Notes: generated by a model not told the origin, from the sequence alone. Numbered from the stretch's first letter, positions 44,569 through 54,685 are shown. The stretch: 64,000 bases of DNA from UBA3210 sp002363635 (GCA_946641515.1 CAMPBT010000002.1:1-64000), one strand, 5' to 3'. Made by a program: numbers and translations.

Positions 44569-46207
44569 CTTAATTGAAAAATTAAATGCAACAAATCTTC
44601 ACGGCTCGTTTCATTTACCTCTTCAATTGATAAAATATTAATACCTGATGCTACTTAGAAAGGAGAACGTATGAAAAAAACGTCAGGTTTTAAACATAGT
44701 TTATATGCAGATTTTTTGTTGCTTTATAAATGCATTTATTATCAGTATACAAACAAGAAAACATGCCAACTATTAGGCAAAGATAGGTCAACAGTTTTTA
44801 GAATACTTCATAAATATGTAAAAGTGATAAAAGGAACCGCTTATAAAAGTGATGGAAGGCATAGACATTGTTTGTATCTTAGAAATTGCATTAGAAAAGA
44901 AGGGTTTACTTCTTGTCCTCACGATTGTCCTAAATTCAAGCAATACCAATGTTCAAAACTATTAAGCTGGCCATATGTATGCAATGGATGTGAAAACGAT
45001 TCGACTTGCCGTAAGGAGAAACATTTCTTTGATCCAGAATACGCTTTAGGAATGATTAGAAACAATGAATCCGAAAGCAAACATGCGCCGAAGGTGATAA
45101 AAAGAAATTAGAAGCATTTGATTATTTTATTTCTCCACTTATAAAAGCCGGAATATCTATTGAAGCGATATATGAAAAATATCCAGGTGAATTCCCTGTT
45201 TCGGTTAGAACTGTTAGAAACTGGATAAATGAAGGATATCTAACCGCAAAAAGAAGTGATTTGATAAACACTCTTTCTCGTCCATATATTTCTAAAGCAT
45301 ATAAATATGCACCTGTAACAACAAGAAACCCATTAATGAAAGCTTCTAGAACATTTGAAGATTATCTTAAATTTAAAAGTGAGCATCCTGGATTTAATGT
45401 TGTTCAATTAGATACAGTTCATGGCAAAAAGGGAGATAAGAAATGTATATTAACCATTTATGATGTTGCTTCTAAATTACAGTTAGGAATATTATTAGAA
45501 AATTTCACCGCTATTGAGGTGAAAGAAAAAGTTAATGATATTAGAAGTATGATCGGAGATGATGCTTATTCAAAGATGTTTAGAATTATGCTTGCTGATA
45601 ATGGCCCTGAATTTGATGAAATTTATAATCTAGAAATCGATGATGAAACTGGGGAAAAATGGATTAACGTTTTCTTTACTAGACCATATCGATCTGGCGA
45701 TAAAGGAGCTTGTGAAAGAAATCATGAACTATTTAGATACATTCTTGTCAAAGGTAAAACGATGAACAATTTAACTCAAGATGATTTGAATTATTATTTC
45801 TCAATGATTAATTCTTATCCTAGAAAGTCGTTGAATGGCAAATGCCCAATTGAAGTTGTTGATGAAATATATGGTAAAGATTTCCATCAAAAAATAAATC
45901 TTAAAAAACTATCATTAAAAGAAATTAACTTTAGAATCCGTAGAAAATAAAAGAAAATCCTAGTTTTACCCTCTAGGATTCAAATGTAGCATCAGGTTTT
46001 ACAGAACCGTTTTAAACATATATCAGGCGTTGCATTTACCGCTTCAAATGTGAATGAACGTCCTCTTTTACTACACCCAAATTATACATCACTTTTGCCT
46101 AAAGGAAAAGAAAAAATGACCATGTTGCATTTGCTGTTGCAATTTTGGTCATATTTCTTATAGAAAAACTTCATTGCCCTTTTGTTGCATTTAATTTTTC
46201 AATTAAG
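44569..46207 (+). mobile_element. IS30-like insertion sequence, about 1.64 kb
   Basis: A 27-bp perfect inverted repeat (left 44569-44595, right 46181-46207, beginning CTTAATTGAAAAATTAAATG) encloses one transposase locus. A TTAA flanks the inner 22-bp repeat on both sides and may be the target duplication. A 12-bp inner repeat, ACCTGATGCTAC, lies at 44643-44654 and inverted at 45986-45997. GTTGCATTT occurs three times near the right end (46029, 46124, 46184), perhaps transposase sites. Hairpins lie at 45956-45981 and 46116-46152. It inserted above the promoter of the membrane protein/KAP operon. Confidence 0.8.
44671..45950 (+). CDS. IS30 family transposase in two frames
   Basis: The first frame (44671-45111) holds the N-terminal helix-turn-helix region and the cysteine-rich segment CSKLLSWPYVCNGC. 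The second frame (open from about 45069 to 45950) holds the DDE core: Asp in QLDTVHGKKG, Asp in LADNGPEFDE and Glu in GACERNHELF. The frames overlap between 45069 and 45111 in the sense of a -1 shift, near ATAAAAAGA. Either programmed frameshifting makes a full transposase of about 425 residues or the gene is broken. Both halves are otherwise intact. Confidence 0.82.
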
Positions 46208-46224
46208 CTTAAAAAAATAAAAAA

Positions 46225-46253
46225 GACTATTAGTTTTTATAATCCTAATAGTC
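46225..46253 (-). terminator. Terminator of the MATE/RNase III-like operon
   Basis: GACTATTAG pairs with CTAATAGTC, followed by TTTTTTATTTTTTT on the minus strand. It lies between the operon and the IS30 right end. Confidence 0.8.
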
Positions 46254-46269
46254 AAGTTTTAATATATTA

Positions 46270-46764
46270 CTAATAATTCATCCAAGACAATAACAATTCA
46301 CGTATTGCATCTAAATCATTAGTCTCTTTATAAATTGCTCCTATCATTGCCTCTACAGCTGTAGCAATGTATTTATGAGAATTTTTATTCCAGCCTAAAG
46401 TACAATAATAGTCATAATTTTTCGGCATTTTTTCATCATCAATATCAAAATCAATATACGGTATTAAATTATAATGACGACCAACTTTTTCAACAAATAC
46501 TTCATCCGATTCATATTTTTTCTTCTCTTCAGTAAGTAATTCAACTTTATCTAAAAGAAAATCGGAATATATAAATTTTATAATCGCATCGCCTAATAAC
46601 GCTAAATCTAGATTATCATTTAATGGTGTATGAAGTTCAATAAATCTCGGATTATTTGCTCTAACGCCACGGCATCTATAACTATTATAAGATGCATCAG
46701 TTAATGCAATTTTTACCCATCTAGATGTATCTTTCTTATTAAGATATTCTTCAAATAAATCCAT
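46270..46764 (-). CDS. RNase III-like domain protein
   Basis: 164 residues resembling the catalytic domain of RNase III or Mini-III: LALLGDAIIKFIYSDFL (compare LEFLGDxVL), then ...KYIATAVEAMIGAIYKE (compare ADxxEALIGAIYLD). One acidic position of the first motif is alanine and one of the second is threonine, so activity may be changed. No double-stranded RNA-binding domain. It overlaps the MATE gene by one base. Confidence 0.65.
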   Translation of the reverse strand: MDLFEEYLNKKDTSRWVKIALTDASYNSYRCRGVRANNPRFIELHTPLNDNLDLALLGDAIIKFIYSDFLLDKVELLTEEKKKYESDEVFVEKVGRHYNLIPYIDFDIDDEKMPKNYDYYCTLGWNKNSHKYIATAVEAMIGAIYKETNDLDAIRELLLSWMNY

Positions 46765-48098
46765 TATTGATTAACCTCTACATCAAGAATATTTATCTTG
46801 TTTCTTCTTAATAAGAACCAATATGCACCTAAAGATACGACTGTATCAAATGCATTTCCAATACCAAATAATAATGCAATTCCTATTAATGATGGTGTCC
46901 ATACTCCACATTTCCATAAAATAAATGCTGTTCCATAATATAAAGTATTAGTTACTATTGATTCAAATAACATGTAATGTGTTTTGCCTAGTCCATAGAA
47001 TGTTGCATCACATATATTTTGAACTGCATATAAAATATAGAATCCAAATAATACCATCACAAGTTCAAATAATTTATCAACATCACTGAAGTTTAGTACA
47101 TGTTCCATAAATGGTTTATATACAGGAATGAATATACACCATACTAATACTGATATTGCAGTAATAGTAATATAACCTAATGTATTATTCTTAACTGCAT
47201 TTTTATTTGTTGATGTTTCTTGTTTAATTAATTCACCTAATTGAGTAATTGGTAATAATAACCATCCCCAAATAAAGTTATTAGCTACCCAATATGTGCC
47301 TTGTTCATTTACTACATTTACCATTCTTGCAACCATTACCATATAAGCTAGATTTCTAACAAATGATTCAAGTCCAGAGATTCCTCCAATTTTGATGAAT
47401 TCCTTCATCCATTTGAAGTCCATCTTTTCTTTATTAAATACATTAACTTCATTCTTAGCTAATAAGAATAATGATGTTCCAAAGATTAATAAGTTAACAA
47501 TAATATTTGTTACACCAATACCATTTACTCCTAGATTTGCCGAACATGATAATGTTGATACTAAGAATAAATCTAAGAATATGCATAATACTAATTTAAC
47601 ACCTGTTAAGATATATACTAATTTATCTTTACCTAGTGTTACTAATCCTACTAATGCAAATTGAGATAATATACCAAATATATTAGCAATAGTTTCTATT
47701 CTAATATATGTAGCACTAGCATCTATAATAGATGGATCAGTAGCCATAGCTTTTAATAATGGATTTGTACATGTCATTATGAATATTGATAATACAATAT
47801 AAATACCTAATGTTACTAATAAGCCTGTCTTCATTCTATTTGTTAGTTCTTTCTTATCAGATAGAACTTTACCTACGAAATAGAATAAAGGTAAGATGAT
47901 TGCTTCATTAATTACTTCATAGATTAAATTAATCCATGATAATTGACCTGCTATTGAATATGACCAGTCTCCTGGTAAGTTTCCTAACCAAAATACTCTT
48001 AGGGTTGTATAGATTGTTGGGACTAGGCCCATTACTAATAATGATATAAACAACTTATGGTTTATATTTTTAAATGATTTAATTATTTTATTTAACAT
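46764..48098 (-). CDS. MATE family efflux transporter
   Basis: 444 residues with about 12 membrane segments and two repeated halves, as in multidrug and toxin extrusion pumps. Typical blocks are QLSWINLIYEV at the start and PITQLGELIKQETS in the second half. The operon has an HTH regulator as first gene, so expression is probably drug- or ligand-controlled. Substrate unknown. Confidence 0.8.
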   Translation of the reverse strand: MLNKIIKSFKNINHKLFISLLVMGLVPTIYTTLRVFWLGNLPGDWSYSIAGQLSWINLIYEVINEAIILPLFYFVGKVLSDKKELTNRMKTGLLVTLGIYIVLSIFIMTCTNPLLKAMATDPSIIDASATYIRIETIANIFGILSQFALVGLVTLGKDKLVYILTGVKLVLCIFLDLFLVSTLSCSANLGVNGIGVTNIIVNLLIFGTSLFLLAKNEVNVFNKEKMDFKWMKEFIKIGGISGLESFVRNLAYMVMVARMVNVVNEQGTYWVANNFIWGWLLLPITQLGELIKQETSTNKNAVKNNTLGYITITAISVLVWCIFIPVYKPFMEHVLNFSDVDKLFELVMVLFGFYILYAVQNICDATFYGLGKTHYMLFESIVTNTLYYGTAFILWKCGVWTPSLIGIALLFGIGNAFDTVVSLGAYWFLLRRNKINILDVEVNQ

Positions 48099-48120
48099 AA
48101 TAAATTCCTTTTAATAAATA

Positions 48121-49155
48121 TTATGCCAAAGATAATTTATTCTTTAAGAAATTATCAGCATTATGGAATACAGCATTCTTTTCTGCTGCTTTTGCATCAT
48201 CATGTGTTTTAAATAAACTTAAATCACAATCACTCTTTAAATCAATATATTGTTCAATATATGAATCATATAATTTCTTTGCTTCTGGATCATTTGAATT
48301 CTTAACTAATCCCATTAGAATAGATGTCTTAGCCAAAGACATTGCCATTTGGTTTAAATCTAATGATTTAAATTGCTTACGAACCATAATCTTTTGTTCT
48401 AATGTTAATGCTGCATATGATATTCCACCTGCTGCTAGTCCTAAAGCTAAAGGTTCAATTGCAACAACTGCTAGACATAATGGAAGTGCGATAGATGTAT
48501 ATAATAGGTGTGCTCCAAAAGGAAGTGAAGCTCCTGCAGCTCCTACTGCACCTAATGCTACTACTCCTCCATAAATTAATAATGGAGCTGCGACTAGTGA
48601 TCCAACCATAACTGCTACTTTAACATTTGTTGATTTATCATATGATATATTTCTATATGCATCTTTTATTTCTTTTTCTAAGTTCTTTAAATCATCTGAG
48701 CTTAGATTAAATAATTCTGCAATCTTTGGGAAGGTTTGTTTATTCATTTCATAATTAATTAATGAATCTAGAATAACATTAATTAAGAATTCTGTACGTG
48801 CTACATGATAAACATCTTTTTCAAAGATTGTATTTGATAATTCTTTTGCTTTTGCAAAATCATCAAGGAAATAATCTTCTTCCTTCGCTTTCTTTGTTAA
48901 ATTATCTAAGATTGATTTCTTTAAATTATAAGATTCTAGATGTTTCTCATAATTATCTTTATTTGAGAAATTATTTAATTTCTTACCAAGTTTAGAAAAT
49001 ACATTTTCTGACTTTCCAATTAATGATGGTTGGTATTTCTTATATTCTTGTTCTTCATATACTAGATCTTCATTAATTCTTAGACTCTTAATGTAATAAT
49101 CTAATTTCTTTACCATTGTTACTGCTTTTACTACATCTTCTTTTAAATTTTCCAT
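48121..49155 (-). CDS. Unknown protein with a hydrophobic central region
   Basis: 344 residues. A charged helical N-terminal half is followed by hydrophobic stretches rich in Ala and Gly (residues about 190-265), then a charged tail. I do not recognise the family. The shape resembles proteins that insert hairpins into membranes. It starts 2 bases below the HTH gene and lies 22 bases above the MATE gene. Confidence 0.55.
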   Translation of the reverse strand: MENLKEDVVKAVTMVKKLDYYIKSLRINEDLVYEEQEYKKYQPSLIGKSENVFSKLGKKLNNFSNKDNYEKHLESYNLKKSILDNLTKKAKEEDYFLDDFAKAKELSNTIFEKDVYHVARTEFLINVILDSLINYEMNKQTFPKIAELFNLSSDDLKNLEKEIKDAYRNISYDKSTNVKVAVMVGSLVAAPLLIYGGVVALGAVGAAGASLPFGAHLLYTSIALPLCLAVVAIEPLALGLAAGGISYAALTLEQKIMVRKQFKSLDLNQMAMSLAKTSILMGLVKNSNDPEAKKLYDSYIEQYIDLKSDCDLSLFKTHDDAKAAEKNAVFHNADNFLKNKLSLA

Positions 49156-49157
49156 AT

Positions 49158-49505
49158 TTATTTCTCCTTTATTTTTTCTTCAATGTATTGATTTAGTGCA
49201 TCAATATTTATCTTTTCTTTATTATCTATAATTTTATTGAACAAAGTTACTAACTCTTTGTTTTCATCAAGTTTTAATTTATCCGTTAATGAATTATCAC
49301 TTGACTTAAATATGTTATTTGTATAATTATATATTTCGTTTTTTACTAAGCACGATTCTATATAATCAAATAACTCTTTATATTTAATTCCTAACTCGGT
49401 ATCATTTGCTTCATACATTTCTTTATACTTATATAAAGTAGGTCTAGATACATTAATTAATCTAGCTAATTCTGATACCGTAATTAAATCTGGTATATTT
49501 TTCAT
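49158..49505 (-). CDS. HTH transcriptional regulator, likely autoregulatory
   Basis: 115 residues with an N-terminal helix-turn-helix (VSELARLINVSRPTLYKYK at residues 10-28) and a charged helical tail. It is the first gene of the operon and the promoter carries two identical-type palindromes (49528-49580). A repressor binding these sites would control itself, the unknown protein, the MATE pump and the RNase III-like protein. Ligand unknown. Confidence 0.7.
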   Translation of the reverse strand: MKNIPDLITVSELARLINVSRPTLYKYKEMYEANDTELGIKYKELFDYIESCLVKNEIYNYTNNIFKSSDNSLTDKLKLDENKELVTLFNKIIDNKEKINIDALNQYIEEKIKEK

Positions 49506-49527
49506 TCAACCACCTCTTACAATTTCA

Positions 49528-49580
49528 TTTTACACTTTTTTTGTAAAAAGTAAATACATTTTTACACATTTTTTGTAAAA
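49528..49580. promoter_or_regulatory. Two operator-like palindromes upstream of the HTH operon
   Basis: TTTTACA-7-TGTAAAA occurs twice (49528-49548 and 49560-49580), both with a 7-base spacer, 32 bases centre to centre, that is three helical turns. On the minus strand, TTTACT and TAAAAT promoter boxes (16-base spacing) overlap the palindrome nearer to the gene. This is the arrangement expected for cooperative repressor binding. Confidence 0.65.
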
Positions 49581-49655
49581 TTTACGAATTATGTATTTAG
49601 TTGTTGATTTATAAAAAAAGATAAAATAGGTCATAGCATCATTTGAATTTACAAA

Positions 49656-49692
49656 AAAAAGGACATTTTAAATAATCTAAAAGGTCCTTTTT
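49656..49692 (-). terminator. Terminator of the SIR2/ATPase unit
   Basis: AAAAAGGAC pairs with GTCCTTTTT around a 19-base loop. It may work on both strands. Confidence 0.7.
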
Positions 49693-49758
49693 CGATTTTT
49701 GCTTCCTTTTAAAGAATTGTCAGGCAAGTTAACATGAACAACAATTTATCAGTTACGA

Positions 49759-50919
49759 TTATGCCTTTAAATTTTCTATAATTTTTCTAAGCAAGTTTAT
49801 TGATATTTCAAGTTCTTCGTTAGTAGGACAATCTACTCCTTCAGGATGGTGCGAATAATTTCTGATATATGTTGGCAACATTTCATACTTACTCTTATGA
49901 TAAATCCTAACTTTTATATATTGATCAATATTACTTTCACCAAATAGTTTTATACTTTGTTTTTTTATTTCCTTATCTATATCAAGTATTCTTTCTTTAT
50001 TAGTTAATGAACCTATATATGCAAATAATTGATTTTGGTATTCTACTAAAGGAATATTAAAAATCAAATAATCCATTTCTGCGAATGTTGGTTTAGGCAA
50101 AAGTAAATTCATTTGATCTATAGATTCAGCTTTAACTGTTTCATTTTCCTTATATAGCCTAACTATTAAAGCATCTTCTCTATCAAGCAAAGATTCTAGT
50201 ATTTTTTCTGAATGCGTAGCAATAAACATTTGAGGAACATTTCCGTCACTATCAGACATCATTAGTGAGAGTAATTTTATGATTTCTCTTTGCCAACGTG
50301 GATGCAATGATGTTTCAGGCTCATCTATTAAAACGCAATCTGTTCCTGCTGACATATTTTTAATGTCTCTTAATTTTAAAAGTATTTCTTGCTGCCCTGA
50401 TGAATACTTAGTTAAGTCATATTCAAAATTTAATCTTTTAATTATAGATGTAACTTCGCGTCCACATCGCAAATCATCTAAGCGATTATTTTTTACAACA
50501 TCAATAATATCCGAATCATTTAGTTGTTTCAGTATTTCAAGACATTCATTAATATTGTTAATAGTATTATTTGCCCTCAAATTATATACATTAAGGCCTC
50601 CATTATATAAAACACTATTAGTAGAATAAATCTTTTTACCATCAAGTAATTCTCTTGCCTCATTAATAGTATTTCTATATAGACTACCCTGTCTTAAGTA
50701 TAGTGAGTTAAACTCTGTGCCAAATGGTGTTTCTTTATTTACAATAGATTGAGATATATTATAATTGAATATTTCATTTAAAAGCATAGTTTTACCACAA
50801 CCATTTTCACCGACAAACGCAACTATAGAATATGGTTTTTTAGTTTTTTTATTAAAAAAATCTAAACGCAAATTGATAAATAGCTCATGGTCTTTGAAAT
50901 GTAAGTGCGATATTTGCAT
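49759..50919 (-). CDS. AAA ATPase (ABC/OLD-like) downstream of the SIR2 protein
   Basis: 386 residues. Walker A is GENGCGKT at 37-44, the ABC signature YSSGQQE at 172-178, Walker B VLIDEPETSLH around Glu200 and the switch histidine in IATHSEK (His236). This is the AAA_21/AAA_15 type seen in many defence systems. Motifs are all intact. No nuclease or TOPRIM domain is fused. It lies 64 bases below the SIR2 gene on the same strand, without a terminator between, so a two-gene system is likely. Confidence 0.8.
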   Translation of the reverse strand: MQISHLHFKDHELFINLRLDFFNKKTKKPYSIVAFVGENGCGKTMLLNEIFNYNISQSIVNKETPFGTEFNSLYLRQGSLYRNTINEARELLDGKKIYSTNSVLYNGGLNVYNLRANNTINNINECLEILKQLNDSDIIDVVKNNRLDDLRCGREVTSIIKRLNFEYDLTKYSSGQQEILLKLRDIKNMSAGTDCVLIDEPETSLHPRWQREIIKLLSLMMSDSDGNVPQMFIATHSEKILESLLDREDALIVRLYKENETVKAESIDQMNLLLPKPTFAEMDYLIFNIPLVEYQNQLFAYIGSLTNKERILDIDKEIKKQSIKLFGESNIDQYIKVRIYHKSKYEMLPTYIRNYSHHPEGVDCPTNEELEISINLLRKIIENLKA

Positions 50920-50983
50920 ATTATCCCCTCCTATTCTTACTTTTTAGCAATATAAACTTGAAAGCCTATAAACCATCCATTTT

Positions 50984-53900
50984 TTAATTATATTTTGCAA
51001 ATTTTTCTATACCTAAATCAAACGCCCTAGTTGCAAATCCTTCCATTAATTCTAAGTCAGCACGATTAATTATAGAATTATATATGTGATCAAAAATTTC
51101 AATAAATTCATCTTCTATGTATAATCTATTAGCTGCAAGATACATGTCAGACAAAGGTATAAAAATACTTGAAATGAAGTAATCTTCATTAAGAGACATT
51201 AATTTTTTAAAAGCTGGTTCTAGTTCCTCCCAGTCAATATATTCATACCTGTTAAAGGCAATTAAGCGGCAAGCATCTTTTAATCTATGATTTGAAAAAT
51301 TTACTATCAACAATTCTAGTAAGTCCTTTGAAATATTCACTCTAACATTATTATTGCTTGAGAACCAAAAAATTATATTAATCAATGAATTAATATCTTT
51401 TTTTACACTTTTGTTATAGCAATTGATAACCTCAGATAAATAATCTGTACGACAATTTTGAGCAATAAATTGAACTATTTTTTCATCAAAATTCCAATAA
51501 TTCAATAATACAAGTTGACTATAAAATTCAATTGCATCATGGTCAAGTCTAGAAAAAATGTTAACAAAAGTTTTTTCATTTATTAACTCATTTTTTCTCA
51601 CTCCATGTGAAAATATTAAACCATTGTATATACATAAACTTATTTCATCATCATCTGATAAAATATAATCTAAGAGCAAATCTTTTATATCAGGATTACT
51701 TTCATATATTTCATCATAAATAGAAGAAATGGCACCTAATAAAATAAGCCAATTGGAACTATTCTTATAAGTATCTAATATGCCTTTAATATAATCATAT
51801 ATATCATCACTTTCAATGTGTAACTCACATAATATTCTAGTACACTCAAATAAATTATTATTAATCATGAAGCCAATATAATCACTATCCACTTTAAAGG
51901 AAACTTCTTTTGAAATAACCTTATCAAATATAACCCCCATAATAAACTTAGATTCTTCTCGATTTGAAAGTAAATTATTTTTCTTAAGAATTTCCATCCA
52001 TAGCCATGCATTCTCACCATTACTGCATTTCTCGATAATCTTTATCATAAAATCTAAAACCAAAGATTTATCAATAGTATTATTTTCTTTAGAATATAGT
52101 TTTTTTAAGATGCTAAAGTACCACTTATCATCACTTATAGATAAAAATATTTCAGGTTGTTTTAACAATTGCTCTATCTTATCATCCGTAAAATACTTTT
52201 CTAATGCATCATCCAGATCAAAAGAATAGTTTTCCGGCTTATTAATAAAATCAACAACAGATGAAACTGTTTCATTAGCTATCATAGAATATACATTTGT
52301 CGTATTTCTTAAAACATTTGAAACAAAATACATTTTACCTATATTAAAATAATCATAATATTTATATCTCGACTTAATATTTATATTTTGTTTATAATCT
52401 CTATCGTTTAACATATCAATAAGAATTTGCTTTAAACCATCAACATCATCTTTATCTTCGCCGTCAAAATTGCATTGATTGATTAATTGTTCAAAATCCT
52501 TCTTATCTTCACCTTGTCTTAATTCTCTATGATTTTTTATAATCCAGCCTAAAGATGAGATACAATCTATACTATTTATTAAATCTAAAGTGATTTTATC
52601 TTTCATTTTACTGTAATGAATATCAATAAAATAGAGTTTAATCTTTTTGTCAATTCGAGAGTTTGTTTCACATAAATTAAATGCTTGAAGAACTTGCGAT
52701 GGCAATAAATTATCTATGACATCTTTTATTAATTTAACCAAATAGCTCTCATATCTTAAAGAACTTGTTTTATTAACATAATCATATATTGCACCCATAT
52801 CACCATATTTATAAGGATATTTTTCATCAACTTTGATAATAAGCTCTCTTAATTTATTAAAATAACCTAAGGAATTATATCCCATTATTTTATTAAAATT
52901 ATTCTTTATGAATGCATTAATTTCATAGAATTGTATATATTCATTGTTATATAATGTTGCATTTAAAAAAGCTAAGACAATGTCATAGCAAATACTAGGT
53001 TCAAGTGAATAATTACTTAAGGAGTAAAAAATGCTTGTAACATAGGAAACATTTTTCTTAAATAACAATTTTATTATTGAAACTATTCTCTTTTGATTTG
53101 CTTTAGAACTAGCCATGCTAATATAAGAAATGTAACAAACTATTATTTTATAATTATCGACTAAATTAAAGCTAGAAGACTTAATAATCTCATCAATACG
53201 TTTTATATAACCATTCAAAAAAGAATTGAACTTTTTTCTCTTTTGTTTAACAAAATTATGGCAAAAAGATAATTCTGTCATAACAATATTTTGTATCGTA
53301 TTATCTTTTATACTAAAATAATTAACATCAAAAAAACTAGGTCTTTTACTATACAATAATCTAAAAAATTCAGAGGCATAATTCCTCGCATTTATATGAG
53401 AAAATATATTTGATATTAATTGCAATGATAATCCTTTATCAACTGCATCACATACATCATTTATTATTAAATCAACATCTCCTAAGTCCACATGCTCTAT
53501 AATTGTTTTATAAAAAGACTCTTTAAATGAAGGAGTAGTAATAAATTCATTTGATAGTGAAACAATAAAATCAATTATATTATCATATCCTTTATTTTTA
53601 AAAGAATATGAAATTTGCGTAAATCCAAAATGATCCCTATAATATTTTTCTGAAGCTATAACATATTGTTTTTGGTATTCATAAAAACCATTTAAAATAA
53701 ATTTGTTAGAAGATGTATAATCGCCTTTAATTATATACTGAAGTAGTTCCATCTCAGACATACTTGATCCGATAAATAAATATGCTACATCTTGATTTTT
53801 AAAGATTGACTCCATTAGTGGCGAAAATGTACTGCTAGAATTTTTATATCTACCAATATACTGATCTGCAGTAAAAATTAATGAATCATTATCAATAACG

Positions 53901-54469
53901 CTGCCATGGATGTGAAAAATTGCAGGTTCAGTATTTTTATATTCAATTGTATTTTCATAAAAATCCCTTGAATAAAAGATATTATTTTTATTTGCTATCG
54001 CGCTATCTAACAACCTGTCTGCATTAGTTGTAATTATAGTTGCGTTCATTCGCTTTAATGCATTTATAAACTTTTTTAATTTTTCTTGATTCATTTCGTT
54101 TTTATTTGAAATAGTTAAGTGTTTTTCAAAATGTTCATAAAAAAGGTCTTTTTTATTATATTGTTCATATACATTAAACACTATTGTGATGAGCATTTTA
54201 GCGTCCTTACCAACACTACTTCTATAATCTTCCTTTGTTTGATAATCAATCAACTTATCATTAAAGCAATCTTCTAATAGTCTATAAGCAAAATCATTCC
54301 ATAATGGTAACCCAAATAATTTTGAAACACCCGCTCCAGCAAAAATAACTAAATGCTTTTTATCGATTTTAATCGAGTCTATCAATTTCTTTATGTTAGG
54401 ATTTCTATTATCAATTTTAGTCTCAAAATCTAATTTTATCTCATTATTACTAGAAGTTAAATAGTCCAT
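50984..54469 (-). CDS. SIR2-domain protein with very long helical C-terminus
   Basis: 1161 residues. The N-terminal SIR2-like domain (about 35-310) contains FAGAGVS at 43-49, TTNAD at 147-151 and HIHGS at 186-190, so the NAD-binding and catalytic positions (Asn149, His188) are kept. The remaining 850 residues are helix-rich, Asn, Ile and Lys-rich repeats without recognised motif, which could be a sensor. The architecture resembles defence-associated sirtuins such as DSR1/DSR2, which deplete NAD when they sense a phage protein. Family identity is inferred from motifs only. Confidence 0.78.
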   Translation of the reverse strand: MDYLTSSNNEIKLDFETKIDNRNPNIKKLIDSIKIDKKHLVIFAGAGVSKLFGLPLWNDFAYRLLEDCFNDKLIDYQTKEDYRSSVGKDAKMLITIVFNVYEQYNKKDLFYEHFEKHLTISNKNEMNQEKLKKFINALKRMNATIITTNADRLLDSAIANKNNIFYSRDFYENTIEYKNTEPAIFHIHGSVIDNDSLIFTADQYIGRYKNSSSTFSPLMESIFKNQDVAYLFIGSSMSEMELLQYIIKGDYTSSNKFILNGFYEYQKQYVIASEKYYRDHFGFTQISYSFKNKGYDNIIDFIVSLSNEFITTPSFKESFYKTIIEHVDLGDVDLIINDVCDAVDKGLSLQLISNIFSHINARNYASEFFRLLYSKRPSFFDVNYFSIKDNTIQNIVMTELSFCHNFVKQKRKKFNSFLNGYIKRIDEIIKSSSFNLVDNYKIIVCYISYISMASSKANQKRIVSIIKLLFKKNVSYVTSIFYSLSNYSLEPSICYDIVLAFLNATLYNNEYIQFYEINAFIKNNFNKIMGYNSLGYFNKLRELIIKVDEKYPYKYGDMGAIYDYVNKTSSLRYESYLVKLIKDVIDNLLPSQVLQAFNLCETNSRIDKKIKLYFIDIHYSKMKDKITLDLINSIDCISSLGWIIKNHRELRQGEDKKDFEQLINQCNFDGEDKDDVDGLKQILIDMLNDRDYKQNINIKSRYKYYDYFNIGKMYFVSNVLRNTTNVYSMIANETVSSVVDFINKPENYSFDLDDALEKYFTDDKIEQLLKQPEIFLSISDDKWYFSILKKLYSKENNTIDKSLVLDFMIKIIEKCSNGENAWLWMEILKKNNLLSNREESKFIMGVIFDKVISKEVSFKVDSDYIGFMINNNLFECTRILCELHIESDDIYDYIKGILDTYKNSSNWLILLGAISSIYDEIYESNPDIKDLLLDYILSDDDEISLCIYNGLIFSHGVRKNELINEKTFVNIFSRLDHDAIEFYSQLVLLNYWNFDEKIVQFIAQNCRTDYLSEVINCYNKSVKKDINSLINIIFWFSSNNNVRVNISKDLLELLIVNFSNHRLKDACRLIAFNRYEYIDWEELEPAFKKLMSLNEDYFISSIFIPLSDMYLAANRLYIEDEFIEIFDHIYNSIINRADLELMEGFATRAFDLGIEKFAKYN

Positions 54470-54507
54470 AATCCCTCAATAATACCTACATAAATAATTT
54501 ATGAATT

Positions 54508-54537
54508 TTAAACGTTTTCGCTCTAATTAAGATTATA
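54508..54537 (-). promoter_or_regulatory. Shared control element, copy 2 (SIR2 operon)
   Basis: TATAAT followed after 7 bases by AGAGCGAAAACGTTTAA on the minus strand, identical over 17 bases to the element before the membrane protein/KAP operon. It lies about 40 bases before the SIR2 start codon. Confidence 0.6.
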
Positions 54538-54605
54538 CTACACGCTTTCACAAAATCCCATATGTAAAAGACTTTTATTTACATATTTTGCTACATTTAT
54601 ATATG

Positions 54606-54634
54606 AAAAAAGACCAGATTATTCATCTGATCTT
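54606..54634 (-). terminator. Terminator of the tRNA-Ser gene
   Basis: AAGATCAGAT pairs with ATCTGGTCTT, followed by TTTTT on the minus strand, about 50 bases below the tRNA 3' end. Confidence 0.7.
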
Positions 54635-54685
54635 ATATAATAGTATTTATATAAACAGTCTATCTATTCGACTGCGTAATACCTA

